A stretch of DNA of 64,000 bases from Bacillota bacterium (GTDB taxonomy: Bacteria > Bacillota > Clostridia > Lachnospirales > Lachnospiraceae): the NCBI GenBank assembly GCA_023415635.1, contig JAEZJV010000040.1, forward strand, positions 248,001-312,000. The letters run 5' to 3'. The notes beneath the pieces were generated by a model that saw nothing but the letters and a program-made list of their open reading frames with translations, searched no databases and was not told the DNA's origin. Below are positions 42,701 to 50,807 of the stretch, piece after piece (the first letter of the stretch is position 1; every line of letters begins with the position of its first letter). The translations under genes and the position numbers were made by a program.

Positions 42701-43999
42701 ATGATTGGTACCTTACTGTTTTTATTATTGGTTGTTTCTGAGGCCGTATTCCTATTTCTTCAAATATTTAATAAGAATGCCTTAAGGAAACAAAAAGCTC
42801 TTATTAATCTATCTGAATTACTCTTACTTGTCATTTTAATACTTATGGGAGTAGTTCATTTTGACTTCCGTTGGTTTATGCTAACAGCATTTCTGAGTGT
42901 TCGTGCAATCTTAGCTGCAATTACACTAATCAAGAAAAAGCTGGGGAAGCCCTACCTTCTCTCAAGGGCAATCGGTCGATTTGCAGGCAGCATCCTTTTA
43001 ATTCTGCTTGCTTTTATACCGTCACTTTTGTTTCCGCAATATAAATCTCTCACTCCCTCCGGTAGCTATCAGCTTGCAACCGTAAGCTACACCTGGACGG
43101 ATGAAAGCCGAGTTGAGAGCTTTAAAGAGGATGGTTCAAAAAGACAGGTTACAGTACAATTCTGGTATCCTGATATCGATACCGAAGAGAAGTTTCCTCT
43201 GGTGATTTTCTCCCATGGCGCCTTTGGTTTCCGTATGAGCAATTACTCTACCTTTGCCGAGCTGGCAAGTAACGGTTATGTGGTCTGCAGCATCGATCAC
43301 CCCTACCATGCTTTCTTGACTAAACAGACTGACGGAAAGGCTATCACTGTTAGTCCATCCTTTCTTCAGGAGGTAAAGCAGATTAATGCGAGTGATGCAA
43401 CGGAGGATTATATCTACAGTACCACGAAAGAATGGATGAAGCTTCGCACCGCCGATATGAATTTCGTTATAGATATGGTAGCGCAACTTGTCAACGCCCC
43501 TGACAAAGAAGATGTATTCCAGCACACAGATTTAACAAAGCTTGGTGTCATGGGACATTCCCTCGGCGGAGCTACTGCTGTGGCTATCGGAAGGCAGCGC
43601 ACGGATGTGGATGCAGTAATTGACATCGATGGTACGATGCTCGGAGAAGAGCTTTCTTATGAAAATGGTGCCTATCAATTCAATCAGTCTCCATATCCCT
43701 GTCCTCTGCTGGCAATCGATACCACTGACCATTATCAGGCGGGCTTGGCCTATGGCGATCAGTATGTTAATAATGTAGCCCTTGCAAATGCACTGGACGG
43801 CCGGGAAATTCATTTCGATCATGCCGGTCACCTGAATTTTACCGACCTTCCCTTCTTCTCCCCTACACTTGCTGCTATGCTTGGAACAGGAAAAATTGAT
43901 CGTACATATTGCATAACTACCATGAATGATGTAATCTTGAATTACTACGATTATTACCTGAAGGGGGCAGGTCAGCTCACTCTAAAGGAGGCCTATTGA
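42701..43999 (+). CDS. Membrane-anchored alpha/beta hydrolase (PAF-acetylhydrolase-like)
   Basis: A 432-residue protein with three or four N-terminal transmembrane helices (about residues 1-120) followed by an extracytoplasmic alpha/beta-hydrolase domain. Visible are the oxyanion-hole segment FSHGAFGFR, the nucleophile elbow GHSLGGATAVA, DIDGTM, and the late HAGHLNFTDLPFF, which may supply the catalytic histidine. The order resembles PAF-acetylhydrolase or chlorophyllase-like enzymes; the substrate is unknown. The ATG at 42701 follows GGAGG by six bases, whereas the in-frame start at 42665 overlaps the hairpin and is rejected. Confidence 0.82.
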   Translation: MIGTLLFLLLVVSEAVFLFLQIFNKNALRKQKALINLSELLLLVILILMGVVHFDFRWFMLTAFLSVRAILAAITLIKKKLGKPYLLSRAIGRFAGSILLILLAFIPSLLFPQYKSLTPSGSYQLATVSYTWTDESRVESFKEDGSKRQVTVQFWYPDIDTEEKFPLVIFSHGAFGFRMSNYSTFAELASNGYVVCSIDHPYHAFLTKQTDGKAITVSPSFLQEVKQINASDATEDYIYSTTKEWMKLRTADMNFVIDMVAQLVNAPDKEDVFQHTDLTKLGVMGHSLGGATAVAIGRQRTDVDAVIDIDGTMLGEELSYENGAYQFNQSPYPCPLLAIDTTDHYQAGLAYGDQYVNNVALANALDGREIHFDHAGHLNFTDLPFFSPTLAAMLGTGKIDRTYCITTMNDVILNYYDYYLKGAGQLTLKEAY

Positions 44000-44098
44000 G
44001 CTTAAGAAGCTTTTGCTGAAATACCTACCACTTCGAGGATAATATGGAAGATAATTCTCCAAAGACGGAGATTGCCTTTTGAAAGGGGAGTGGAACTT

Positions 44099-44554
44099 AT
44101 GAAGGTCACCATAGAACGCATTCAACCTAAGGCAGAGGAACAGGTCCTTATATTATGCCGTGAGATTACAGGAGAAATTCTTGAAATTGAAGCCTTTGTC
44201 AAATCCCGCCAAGAGAATCTGGAGGCCTTTGAGGAGGACCGTTCCTATCTGCTTCCCCTGACAGATATCTGTTACGTAGAATCCGTGGACAACCACGTCT
44301 TTGCTTATTCCTGTGATAAGGTATACGAGCTGAAGCTGAAGCTATATGAATTCGAGGAGGCACACGGTAAGAAACAGTTCTTCCGTTGCTCTAAGGCCGT
44401 CATCATTAACCTGATGAAGATTAAGTCCTTAAAACCCGCTTTAAACGGCCGCTTTGCAGCAACCTTACATAACGGTGAGGTCGTCATCATATCCAGAAAG
44501 TATGTTAACCAATTGAAAAATCGTTTAAAAGGAGGGGATGACAGTGAATCCTAA
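44099..44554 (+). CDS. LytTR-domain transcriptional regulator
   Basis: Stand-alone LytTR DNA-binding protein of 151 residues, without a receiver domain. The C-terminal LytTR fold starts at LPLTDICYVESVDNHVFAYS (about residue 62), with KQFFRCSKAVIINLMKIKSL and a closing ISRKYVNQLKNRL. The N-terminal 55 residues (MKVTIERIQPKAEEQVLILC) form a short helical-beta region. GGGGAG precedes the ATG. It overlaps the following DUF3021 gene by 11 bases. LytTR plus small membrane-protein pairs form membrane-inhibited regulatory modules, so the partner probably controls it. Confidence 0.88.
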   Translation: MKVTIERIQPKAEEQVLILCREITGEILEIEAFVKSRQENLEAFEEDRSYLLPLTDICYVESVDNHVFAYSCDKVYELKLKLYEFEEAHGKKQFFRCSKAVIINLMKIKSLKPALNGRFAATLHNGEVVIISRKYVNQLKNRLKGGDDSES

Positions 44555-44981
44555 GGATTTTATAAAAGGTTTATTTACCGATTTCTTTATCGTGTTTACT
44601 CTTGTAACGATAGCCACAGGCGTACTTGGGCTGACGTTAGATTCTGACCGTACCTTTGGTTACGATGCTTACTTTTCCCCTTTATTATTTAGTGTCTTGA
44701 GCATGCTTCCTTCTGTTGTAATGTATTCAAAAAGGGAGCTGACAATTCGTCAAATGCTCTTCAGAAAGCTGCTTCAACTTTTATTGATTGAATTCCTTCT
44801 TCTTGGATTTACGGCAATAATCGGTTATTGTCAATTAGGAGTCCTCTTCCCCCAAGGAATTGCTATCCTACTGATTTATTATGCAGTAGCAGGTATCTCG
44901 TGGTTACTGGACTTAAAGAGCTCAAGGGAACTAAATAAGGAGCTGGCAGAATATCAGAGTAAAAAAGAAATTAGTTTTTAA
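44544..44981 (+). CDS. DUF3021 membrane protein, partner of LytTR
   Basis: Membrane protein of 145 residues with four hydrophobic helices, matching DUF3021 by pattern (FIKGLFTDFFIVFTLVTIAT, GYDAYFSPLLFSVLSMLPSV). The GTG at 44544 has AGGAGG eight bases upstream and is preferred to the ATG at 44538, which touches that site. It ends with an acidic tail (ELNKELAEYQSKKEIS). Overlap with the LytTR gene and the known pairing suggest that it holds the regulator inactive at the membrane. Confidence 0.83.
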   Translation: MNPKDFIKGLFTDFFIVFTLVTIATGVLGLTLDSDRTFGYDAYFSPLLFSVLSMLPSVVMYSKRELTIRQMLFRKLLQLLLIEFLLLGFTAIIGYCQLGVLFPQGIAILLIYYAVAGISWLLDLKSSRELNKELAEYQSKKEISF

Positions 44982-45019
44982 TAAATGTAATCACTATCCT
45001 TCTAACCTGAGTATGATTC

Positions 45020-45029
45020 CCTGATCAGG
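45020..45029. promoter_or_regulatory. Short palindrome before the hydrogenase-like gene
   Basis: CCTGATCAGG, a perfect 10-bp palindrome about 50 bases before the likely start codon and just ahead of TAGAAT at 45039. Possible operator; no regulator is known. Confidence 0.3.
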
Positions 45030-45078
45030 TGATAATAATAGAATATAACAAGCTACGATGACACAAGAAAGGATTTCA

Positions 45079-46332
45079 GTGATACGTATGAAGACATTTG
45101 AAGAGCTGTATTATGAGGTATTATTCAGAACCTTAAAGGAAAAGGATATGAGCTTTCTTGAAAAAATGGAGCTTTACGATACTCATCAGCTGGATTGTCT
45201 ATTACATCCCGAGAAGCACCCCATCGTATGGCATACCGGCGATTGCAGCTGTGAGGATCCTGCCTGTATGAAGGTCTGTCCTTTCCACGCGATCCATCCC
45301 GGTGATACAGGTGCTATGGCCATCGATGAAGATCAATGTGCAGGCTGCTCACTCTGTATTCAGGAATGCCGTGCCAAGAAGCTCTCAGAAAGTAAGGATA
45401 TTATTCCGGCGCTACAAGCAATCCGCTCACATCAGGGTCTGGTCTATGCCCTCGTCGCACCTGCCTTCCTGGGTCAGTTCAGCAGTGAGGTTACTCCCGG
45501 AAAGCTTCGAAGTGCCCTGAAAGCAGTTGGTTTTGACGGAATGATTGAAGTTGCTCTCTTTGCTGATATTCTCACCTTAAAGGAGGCACTGGAGTTCGAT
45601 GCAAAGATACTGACAGAAGAGGACTATCAGCTAACCAGCTGCTGTTGTCCTATGTGGATTGCAATGATTAGAAAAATATATAAAGACCTGATGCCCCATG
45701 TTCCTCCTGCCGTTTCACCAATGATTGCCAGTGGTCGTGCCGTAAAAACAATGCATCCCGATGCGCTTACCGTGTTTATCGGACCTTGTCTGGCGAAGAA
45801 AGCTGAGGCAAAGGAAAAGGATATTGCTGACGCAGTAGATTTTGTGCTGACCTTCCGTGAAATACAAGATGTCTTCGATATCATGGAAATCGATCCGGCA
45901 CAGATGGAGGAAAGTGAAAAGGATCATTCCTCCCGTGCCGGCAGAATATATGCTCATACCGGCGGTGTAAGCGAAGCGGTACAGGCTACGGTGGAACGCC
46001 TCAATCCCAAACGAAAAATTACTGTCCACACCCAGCAGGCAGACGGTGTTCCGGCATGCAAAGCAATGATCAACAACCTGATCTCTGGTAATACCTCCGC
46101 TAATTTCTTTGAGGGAATGGGCTGTGTCGGTGGCTGCGTCGGTGGCCCACGCGTCTTGATACCTCATGAAATCGGCAGAAAACAGGTTGAGGAATACGGA
46201 AATGCTGCCCCATATGCCTCCCCCATTGATAATCCCTATGTTATCGAGCTTCTCCACCGGCTTGGACTGGATACCATCGAAAGCCTCCTCGAGAAAAGCG
46301 ATATCTTCACCCGAACCTTCGAAACCAAGTAG
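45079..46332 (+). CDS. [FeFe]-hydrogenase-like iron-sulfur protein
   Basis: A cytoplasmic protein of 417 residues that combines a two-cluster ferredoxin region with a [FeFe]-hydrogenase large-subunit C-terminal domain. The first cluster is atypical (Cys-x-Cys-x4-Cys-x3-CysPro), the second normal (CAGCSLCIQEC). H-cluster loops are L1 TSCCCPMW with three consecutive cysteines at 188-190, L2 GPCLAKKAE, and L3 FFEGMGCVGGCVGG. The layout resembles short, possibly sensory or alternative hydrogenases rather than the main energy-yielding enzyme. AAAGGA supports a GTG start at 45079, though ATG at 45058 or 45088 is possible. No maturase genes are nearby. Confidence 0.8.
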   Translation: MIRMKTFEELYYEVLFRTLKEKDMSFLEKMELYDTHQLDCLLHPEKHPIVWHTGDCSCEDPACMKVCPFHAIHPGDTGAMAIDEDQCAGCSLCIQECRAKKLSESKDIIPALQAIRSHQGLVYALVAPAFLGQFSSEVTPGKLRSALKAVGFDGMIEVALFADILTLKEALEFDAKILTEEDYQLTSCCCPMWIAMIRKIYKDLMPHVPPAVSPMIASGRAVKTMHPDALTVFIGPCLAKKAEAKEKDIADAVDFVLTFREIQDVFDIMEIDPAQMEESEKDHSSRAGRIYAHTGGVSEAVQATVERLNPKRKITVHTQQADGVPACKAMINNLISGNTSANFFEGMGCVGGCVGGPRVLIPHEIGRKQVEEYGNAAPYASPIDNPYVIELLHRLGLDTIESLLEKSDIFTRTFETK

Positions 46333-46394
46333 ATTGCTTAAACCATAATTCCCGAAGGCTCGTTAGTAACCCCTGATCTATGGAATGATTATAT

Positions 46395-46469
46395 TAATGC
46401 AGGAATAATGTCACCCCGTATAGAGCTTTTCTCTTGATTTCTGAGTGGGATAACATCATTCCTGCATTA
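46395..46469. terminator. Large bidirectional terminator between hydrogenase-like and hemerythrin genes
   Basis: Long imperfect hairpin with TAATGCAGGAAT arms pairing with ATTCCTGCATTA and a long loop, then TTTTATT. It lies between convergent genes. Confidence 0.8.
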
Positions 46470-46471
46470 TT

Positions 46472-46864
46472 TTATTCTTGTCCGATGAGCTTATCACTTC
46501 CGATGATGTGGTGAACCAGCCAATCACTTAAATAGTTGAGAAGTTCAAGGATAATCCCCTTCTGATTCTCGTCTATTTCGCTTAAATCATAGGATGATAC
46601 TTTCTCAATGAACTCATTATGGGATGCTTTCTGTGATATAAGTCTCTTATAACGAATACTGATCATATACTCTTCTTCATGACGGAAATGAGTTGCTGCA
46701 TAATCCTTCAATTCGCTCAAAATTTCCACAATATAATCATATTTGTCCGGTATAAAGTCATCCATCAGGGTTTCGTAAGCTCGGTCTGCAATTTCAAAAA
46801 GCTTCTGATGCTCCAAGTCAATACTCTCAATTCCAGTACGATACTCATCTTTAAAATTGTACAT
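46472..46864 (-). CDS. Bacteriohemerythrin
   Basis: Single-domain hemerythrin, 130 residues, with a non-heme diiron site that binds oxygen or senses it. Iron ligands are visible as His19 (IDLEHQKLFE), His59 and Glu63 (ATHFRHEEEYM), His82 (SHNEF), His118 (LVHHI) and Asp124 (IGSDK). The start follows AAAGGAGG. It is likely a single-gene unit; an extended TATAAT at about 46903-46908 may be its promoter. It lies next to an oxygen-sensitive hydrogenase-like protein, a suggestive neighbour for an anaerobe. Confidence 0.92.
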   Translation of the reverse strand: MYNFKDEYRTGIESIDLEHQKLFEIADRAYETLMDDFIPDKYDYIVEILSELKDYAATHFRHEEEYMISIRYKRLISQKASHNEFIEKVSSYDLSEIDENQKGIILELLNYLSDWLVHHIIGSDKLIGQE

Positions 46865-46910
46865 TTTTTTCCTCCTTTGTTCTTTAGTTACTTTAGCTTT
46901 GTATTATAAA

Positions 46911-46948
46911 AGCACTCCCAAAATTCTTTGTGACATTTTGAGAGTGCT
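46911..46948 (-). terminator. Terminator of the surface-protein gene
   Basis: Stem AGCACTC/GAGTGCT with an adjoining CAAAAT/ATTTTG, continuing into TTTTAT on the minus strand. It separates the large surface protein gene from hemerythrin. Confidence 0.75.
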
Positions 46949-47048
46949 CCTCTCTTGCTTAATGAGAACTGCAAGTATACTTGCTTTCTCTCACCCTGCC
47001 CTAACTTTTATAATAATTATATCAAAAACATCTTTTTTTGTATATACC

Positions 47049-49580
47049 CTAATTAGTTACAGTTACAGCATATACGGAAGAAGTAGGTGCACATGGGTTA
47101 TTACTTAAATCCGTAAGGTTATTTGAAACAATCTGAAGCCTTAATGCTGTTCCTGCAGATAGAGTATAGCTGGGGCTAATGATAACATTGCTGCCGCTTA
47201 ACGTTACGTTACAAGGAACCTCCACTCCGGTATTCAGTACGGTTAACTTTATGGTAATAGATCCCTTCAGCTCCTCAGTGAACCTCATCTGAATATTGCC
47301 GGAGGTATATACGATCCCCGTGAACTGCGGCTTCCTATTTTCTGTCAGCGTGATGCTGGCAGTATAATTGGTAATTGCTGTATAGCTTCCGTTGTATCCA
47401 AGAATTCCTCTGATTTTTACCGGACGTTCTACTGTGAGATCGATGGAATTGTCAGGTACAGTCAGGACTACGGTTGCTCCGTTTTCATTATTATTCTTGG
47501 TTACCAGAGCTGATGCTATGGTAACACCGGTGATGGTGTAATTACTGATATTCTGCGCTGAAGGTACATCTATTCTATTCAAGAACTCAAGAATAATCTG
47601 GTTCGGGTTCTCTGTGGACTGAGTAATTGAATAAGGACCCGGAAGCTCGGTTGAAGCTCCTCCGGTATTACTGATCGTTATAGATCTCACAAGGTTTGCA
47701 TTTCTGAAACCATCGGTTACGAAGCCGGCATGTATGTCAAAGGTGTATGAACCGAAAACCGTCATATTGGTCAGCTTCAACTTCACGATATTTTCCTTAT
47801 CGTCTGTAGTCAGCTTCGCATAATTAATATTTGTACCTGAAAAGATTTCATCAGCAATGTTCTTTAGGGAAGCCGTAAATACACCTGTATTGGCTGCTAA
47901 TACAACATCCTCAGTAAATACCAGAGTAAGGGTACTGGTAGCAGCATCAAAATCATAGGTGGATAGATACGGTTTCGTTGAGTCTGTAGTAAAGTTCACT
48001 ACAAAGGACTTCGGAGTATAGGCTGATGTATCGGTAGAGATGACGTTATAGCTGTTGTAATTCGATACAGCAACATTTACAGTTCCGGTCATGGCAGCAT
48101 ACCCATCGGAGATGGTATAATTAACCTTCCGGTTATTATCTGCATCAACAATACCGTTAATCGGAGATCCGTTATTGATCGTAATAATACCGGGATTCTG
48201 AATTCCCCGTGTAAAGGTGGCCGTCAGAGTGTTATAGGCAGTACGGATTACGCTGATCGGCACGGCCTGTGGCTTCTGTGAGGCATCTGTTCTGACCACA
48301 GCGGTATAATATGCAGTCGGAGTCATATTCCCGTTCAAGTCCTTAATTCCTGATAAGGTTACGGTAAAGGTCTTTCCGTAATCAACGGGACTGATACCGG
48401 ATAAATTCACTGACAGTACCTTTTTATTGGTGCTTAAAACATAATTCAGTTTATTATTGATAATATTAATCGTACCGGATTCTGCTGTAGCTCCTGCAGA
48501 AACCATAACATTGGAAACCTTCAAATTCGCAGCATCGATTGCTTCCGAGAAAGTAATCGTATTGATAAAGCCGGTATCATCCACCGTCATATTCGTAATC
48601 GTAGGCGGCGTATTATCTACATAATTTAACTGCTTAGACCATTCCTCCATCGCAATACCTGTGGAGGATTTAATACCATTCGTAAAGTTAATCACATAGA
48701 TTCCGTCAAACACCTTGGAAGCGGTTATCGTCAGCGTGGTTCCATCCGAGGATAAGGAGGGTGTCAGAACACCGGGATCGCTTGCCAGAACCTGCTTGGA
48801 ATCCCTTGCTAAGGCAACCGTGATATTATTGGTCAGCTTTCCACTGGCATCAATGACGGTACTTCTATCGACAGGGGTATCGAACACAACTGTAATATCG
48901 GTCGAGCTGGTGATATCTGCGCTGCGTATTGTAGCCGAAGGAGCCTTTACTTCAATGATGATGGAATCATCAACGGTGCTTTTCTTTGCGAGACTTGCGG
49001 ATGAGGTTTTTACTGCTTTTACTCTTAAGGTTGCTTTACCGGGCTTAAGTGCTTTGACGATACCATCTTTGCTATTGACTACGGTTATGCAATCACCCTT
49101 ATCCACATACCAATATGCCTTGTCAGTTGAATTAACTGGTGTCAGCGCATAATCAAAGTCAAAGGTAGAGTCTACCAGCATAATATGAGCATTATTTACC
49201 TCTGTTTCATTCGTTATAGAGATGTTATCTGCAGGTAGGATTACCGTTACCTTACAGGTTATCGTCTTAGTCTTTTTGCTTGGGTATGTAATCTTACAGC
49301 TTATTGTTGCTGTACCCGCACCAACGCTGGTAACAACACCCTTATTTGATACCTTTGCAACACTTTTTTTAGAAGAAGTATATTTATATTTACTTCCCTT
49401 CACCTTGTTGTTAATTACCAACGTATAGGTATCACCAACATCAGTAATCTCTACTTTACTCTTCTTAAATGTAGGAGTAGCCGCTGCACTTACCGTAGTA
49501 GTACTTGTAAGCCAGAAAATCGGTACTGCCAGCATCAAGATCAGAAATAAAGCGATTGTTTTTCCTGCCTTCAATCTCAT
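47049..49580 (-). CDS. Large surface protein with Ig-like domains
   Basis: Exported protein of 843 residues with a signal peptide (about 1-33, ending near TVSAAA). Two BIG2-type Ig-like domains follow (about 35-115 with NNKVKGSKYKYTSSKKSVAK and about 117-215 with YALTPVNSTDKAYWYVDKGD). Then come several SbsA-like Ig modules, recognisable from repeating ITVVFDTPVDRSTV, NTITFSEAIDAANLKV and LTLVFTEDVVLAANTG segments. No SLH or LPXTG motif is seen at the C-terminus (YAVTVTN), so anchorage is unclear. AGGAGG precedes the ATG. The probable role is cell envelope or matrix structure. Confidence 0.8.
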   Translation of the reverse strand: MRLKAGKTIALFLILMLAVPIFWLTSTTTVSAAATPTFKKSKVEITDVGDTYTLVINNKVKGSKYKYTSSKKSVAKVSNKGVVTSVGAGTATISCKITYPSKKTKTITCKVTVILPADNISITNETEVNNAHIMLVDSTFDFDYALTPVNSTDKAYWYVDKGDCITVVNSKDGIVKALKPGKATLRVKAVKTSSASLAKKSTVDDSIIIEVKAPSATIRSADITSSTDITVVFDTPVDRSTVIDASGKLTNNITVALARDSKQVLASDPGVLTPSLSSDGTTLTITASKVFDGIYVINFTNGIKSSTGIAMEEWSKQLNYVDNTPPTITNMTVDDTGFINTITFSEAIDAANLKVSNVMVSAGATAESGTINIINNKLNYVLSTNKKVLSVNLSGISPVDYGKTFTVTLSGIKDLNGNMTPTAYYTAVVRTDASQKPQAVPISVIRTAYNTLTATFTRGIQNPGIITINNGSPINGIVDADNNRKVNYTISDGYAAMTGTVNVAVSNYNSYNVISTDTSAYTPKSFVVNFTTDSTKPYLSTYDFDAATSTLTLVFTEDVVLAANTGVFTASLKNIADEIFSGTNINYAKLTTDDKENIVKLKLTNMTVFGSYTFDIHAGFVTDGFRNANLVRSITISNTGGASTELPGPYSITQSTENPNQIILEFLNRIDVPSAQNISNYTITGVTIASALVTKNNNENGATVVLTVPDNSIDLTVERPVKIRGILGYNGSYTAITNYTASITLTENRKPQFTGIVYTSGNIQMRFTEELKGSITIKLTVLNTGVEVPCNVTLSGSNVIISPSYTLSAGTALRLQIVSNNLTDLSNNPCAPTSSVYAVTVTN

Positions 49581-49684
49581 TACACCGCCTCCTGATATGC
49601 ATAATATTAACTCCGCCTTCTCTGAATTTGGAGCATCGCCACAGCAACAAATAATTCTTAATTATCATTGTCATTTTAAGTCCT

Positions 49685-49701
49685 GATGCCTATCCGGCAT
49701 C
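49685..49701 (-). promoter_or_regulatory. Leader hairpin of the surface-protein gene
   Basis: GATGCC-ggata-GGCATC in the mRNA, within a leader of about 130 bases that also holds a GC-richer patch near 49610-49640. No known riboswitch class is recognised. Confidence 0.4.
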
Positions 49702-49713
49702 ACAACCTACTAT

Positions 49714-49727
49714 TACCATATATGGTA
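49714..49727. promoter_or_regulatory. Palindromic operator over the surface-protein -10
   Basis: TACCATATATGGTA, a perfect 14-bp palindrome whose one half is the TACCAT -10 hexamer. Confidence 0.6.
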
Positions 49728-49750
49728 TCATAACATAATTATAATGTCAA
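49722..49750 (-). promoter_or_regulatory. Sigma-A promoter of the surface-protein gene
   Basis: Minus strand TTGACA, 17-base spacer ending TGA, then TACCAT (extended -10). It gives a leader of about 135 bases. Confidence 0.65.
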
Positions 49751-49819
49751 AATCTTGTCGTAATGTTTAATTTTTTCTTAACTTCTGGATTTTGGTTCTA
49801 ATTACCTACCTATAGAAAA

Positions 49820-50755
49820 TTAAAGTATCTTCTCCATCAAGTAATCATCCATCACAAAGCCGCTTCCAATCTCGGTAATCTGAGTTCCCACTTTAGCAAA
49901 ACCGAGCCTTTCATAGATACGGATACTATTGGTATTGTATCTGTTAACGGTAAGCCATATCCTGGTAAGCCCTTTATCGCGGCAGATATTTTCCAGAAAA
50001 CCCATTGCCTGACGTGCGATGCCCCTGCCCCTGAATTTCTTTGCGATATAGAACTTGCTTAGAAACAGGGCGTCCTTCTCTATTTTTATTGATAAATACC
50101 CGCAGGTCCCTCCAAAGCATTTCAGAAGGTAATACTCATACCCTTCCTGTTCGATCTGAGCTTTGATTGCCTCTTCCGACTGGTATTTTTCCACCATGTA
50201 ATCCACCTGTGCTATTCCTAGGATGGTTTCATAATGCTCATGCCAAATCTCATCTGCAAGGGCTGCTGCCTCTCTTTGCAGCTCCTCAGTACAGACTGCC
50301 GTAGGAGTAACAGCAAATAATATACGTTCTATAATCTCTGCAGCATCCTTCACCAGCTGCGAGCAGGGTCTTGTATTATAATATTGCTTCGTTCTGGGCT
50401 CCGGTACAGCAGACTGCGGAGTTTTATTGTCCAGTCCGAGAAGCTCATGGCATAGGATGGAACCGCTTAGCTTCTTAAATTCCTCCGATAATTTCTGAAC
50501 CACCTCATAATTATACTTCTTTCCTTCCTCATCCATCTGTTTTACAGATCCTGTCTCAAGGCCGGCAATCATACACATTCCTGATACAGCCCCGCAGACC
50601 TCCCTCATACGGCCGACTCCTCCGCCAAAGGATGCAGATAGCTTTAATGCCAGGTCACGGTCAAGCCCATATAAATCACTGAAAGCTGCAAACACGGATT
50701 GTGAACAGTTATAGCCCTCCTTAAATAACTGTTCTGCTGCTTCTATTCTTTTCAT
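49820..50755 (-). CDS. C_GCAxxG_C_C redox-type protein fused to a GNAT acetyltransferase
   Basis: A fusion of 311 residues. The N-terminal part (about 1-145) is a C_GCAxxG_C_C family domain: Cys17 (FKEGYNCSQSVF), GGGVGRMREVCGAVSGMCM with Cys54 and Cys61, then Cys102 and Cys131. Such proteins are predicted redox or metal-linked. The C-terminal part (about 155-311) is a GNAT domain, with YIAKKFRGRGIARQAMGFLE (acetyl-CoA loop) and LTVNRYNTNSIRIYERLGF. The ATG at 50755 has AAAGGAG seven bases upstream; a longer frame reaching 50992 is only an open overlap with the glycosyltransferase gene. It probably shares a transcript with that gene. Confidence 0.82.
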   Translation of the reverse strand: MKRIEAAEQLFKEGYNCSQSVFAAFSDLYGLDRDLALKLSASFGGGVGRMREVCGAVSGMCMIAGLETGSVKQMDEEGKKYNYEVVQKLSEEFKKLSGSILCHELLGLDNKTPQSAVPEPRTKQYYNTRPCSQLVKDAAEIIERILFAVTPTAVCTEELQREAAALADEIWHEHYETILGIAQVDYMVEKYQSEEAIKAQIEQEGYEYYLLKCFGGTCGYLSIKIEKDALFLSKFYIAKKFRGRGIARQAMGFLENICRDKGLTRIWLTVNRYNTNSIRIYERLGFAKVGTQITEIGSGFVMDDYLMEKIL

Positions 50756-50807
50756 ATCATTTCTCCTTTCACCGGTTATGAGAGAAGCTTCCCAAGCCAA
50801 TACCGGA

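Noticed and set aside
49465..49674. Short reading frame in the surface-protein leader
   Set aside because: It overlaps the surface-protein start region in another frame, shows no family features, and has no ribosome binding site.
49581..49721. c-di-GMP riboswitch in the surface-protein leader
   Set aside because: A hairpin is present, but the GCACAGGGCAAACC core of class I and the class II core are absent.
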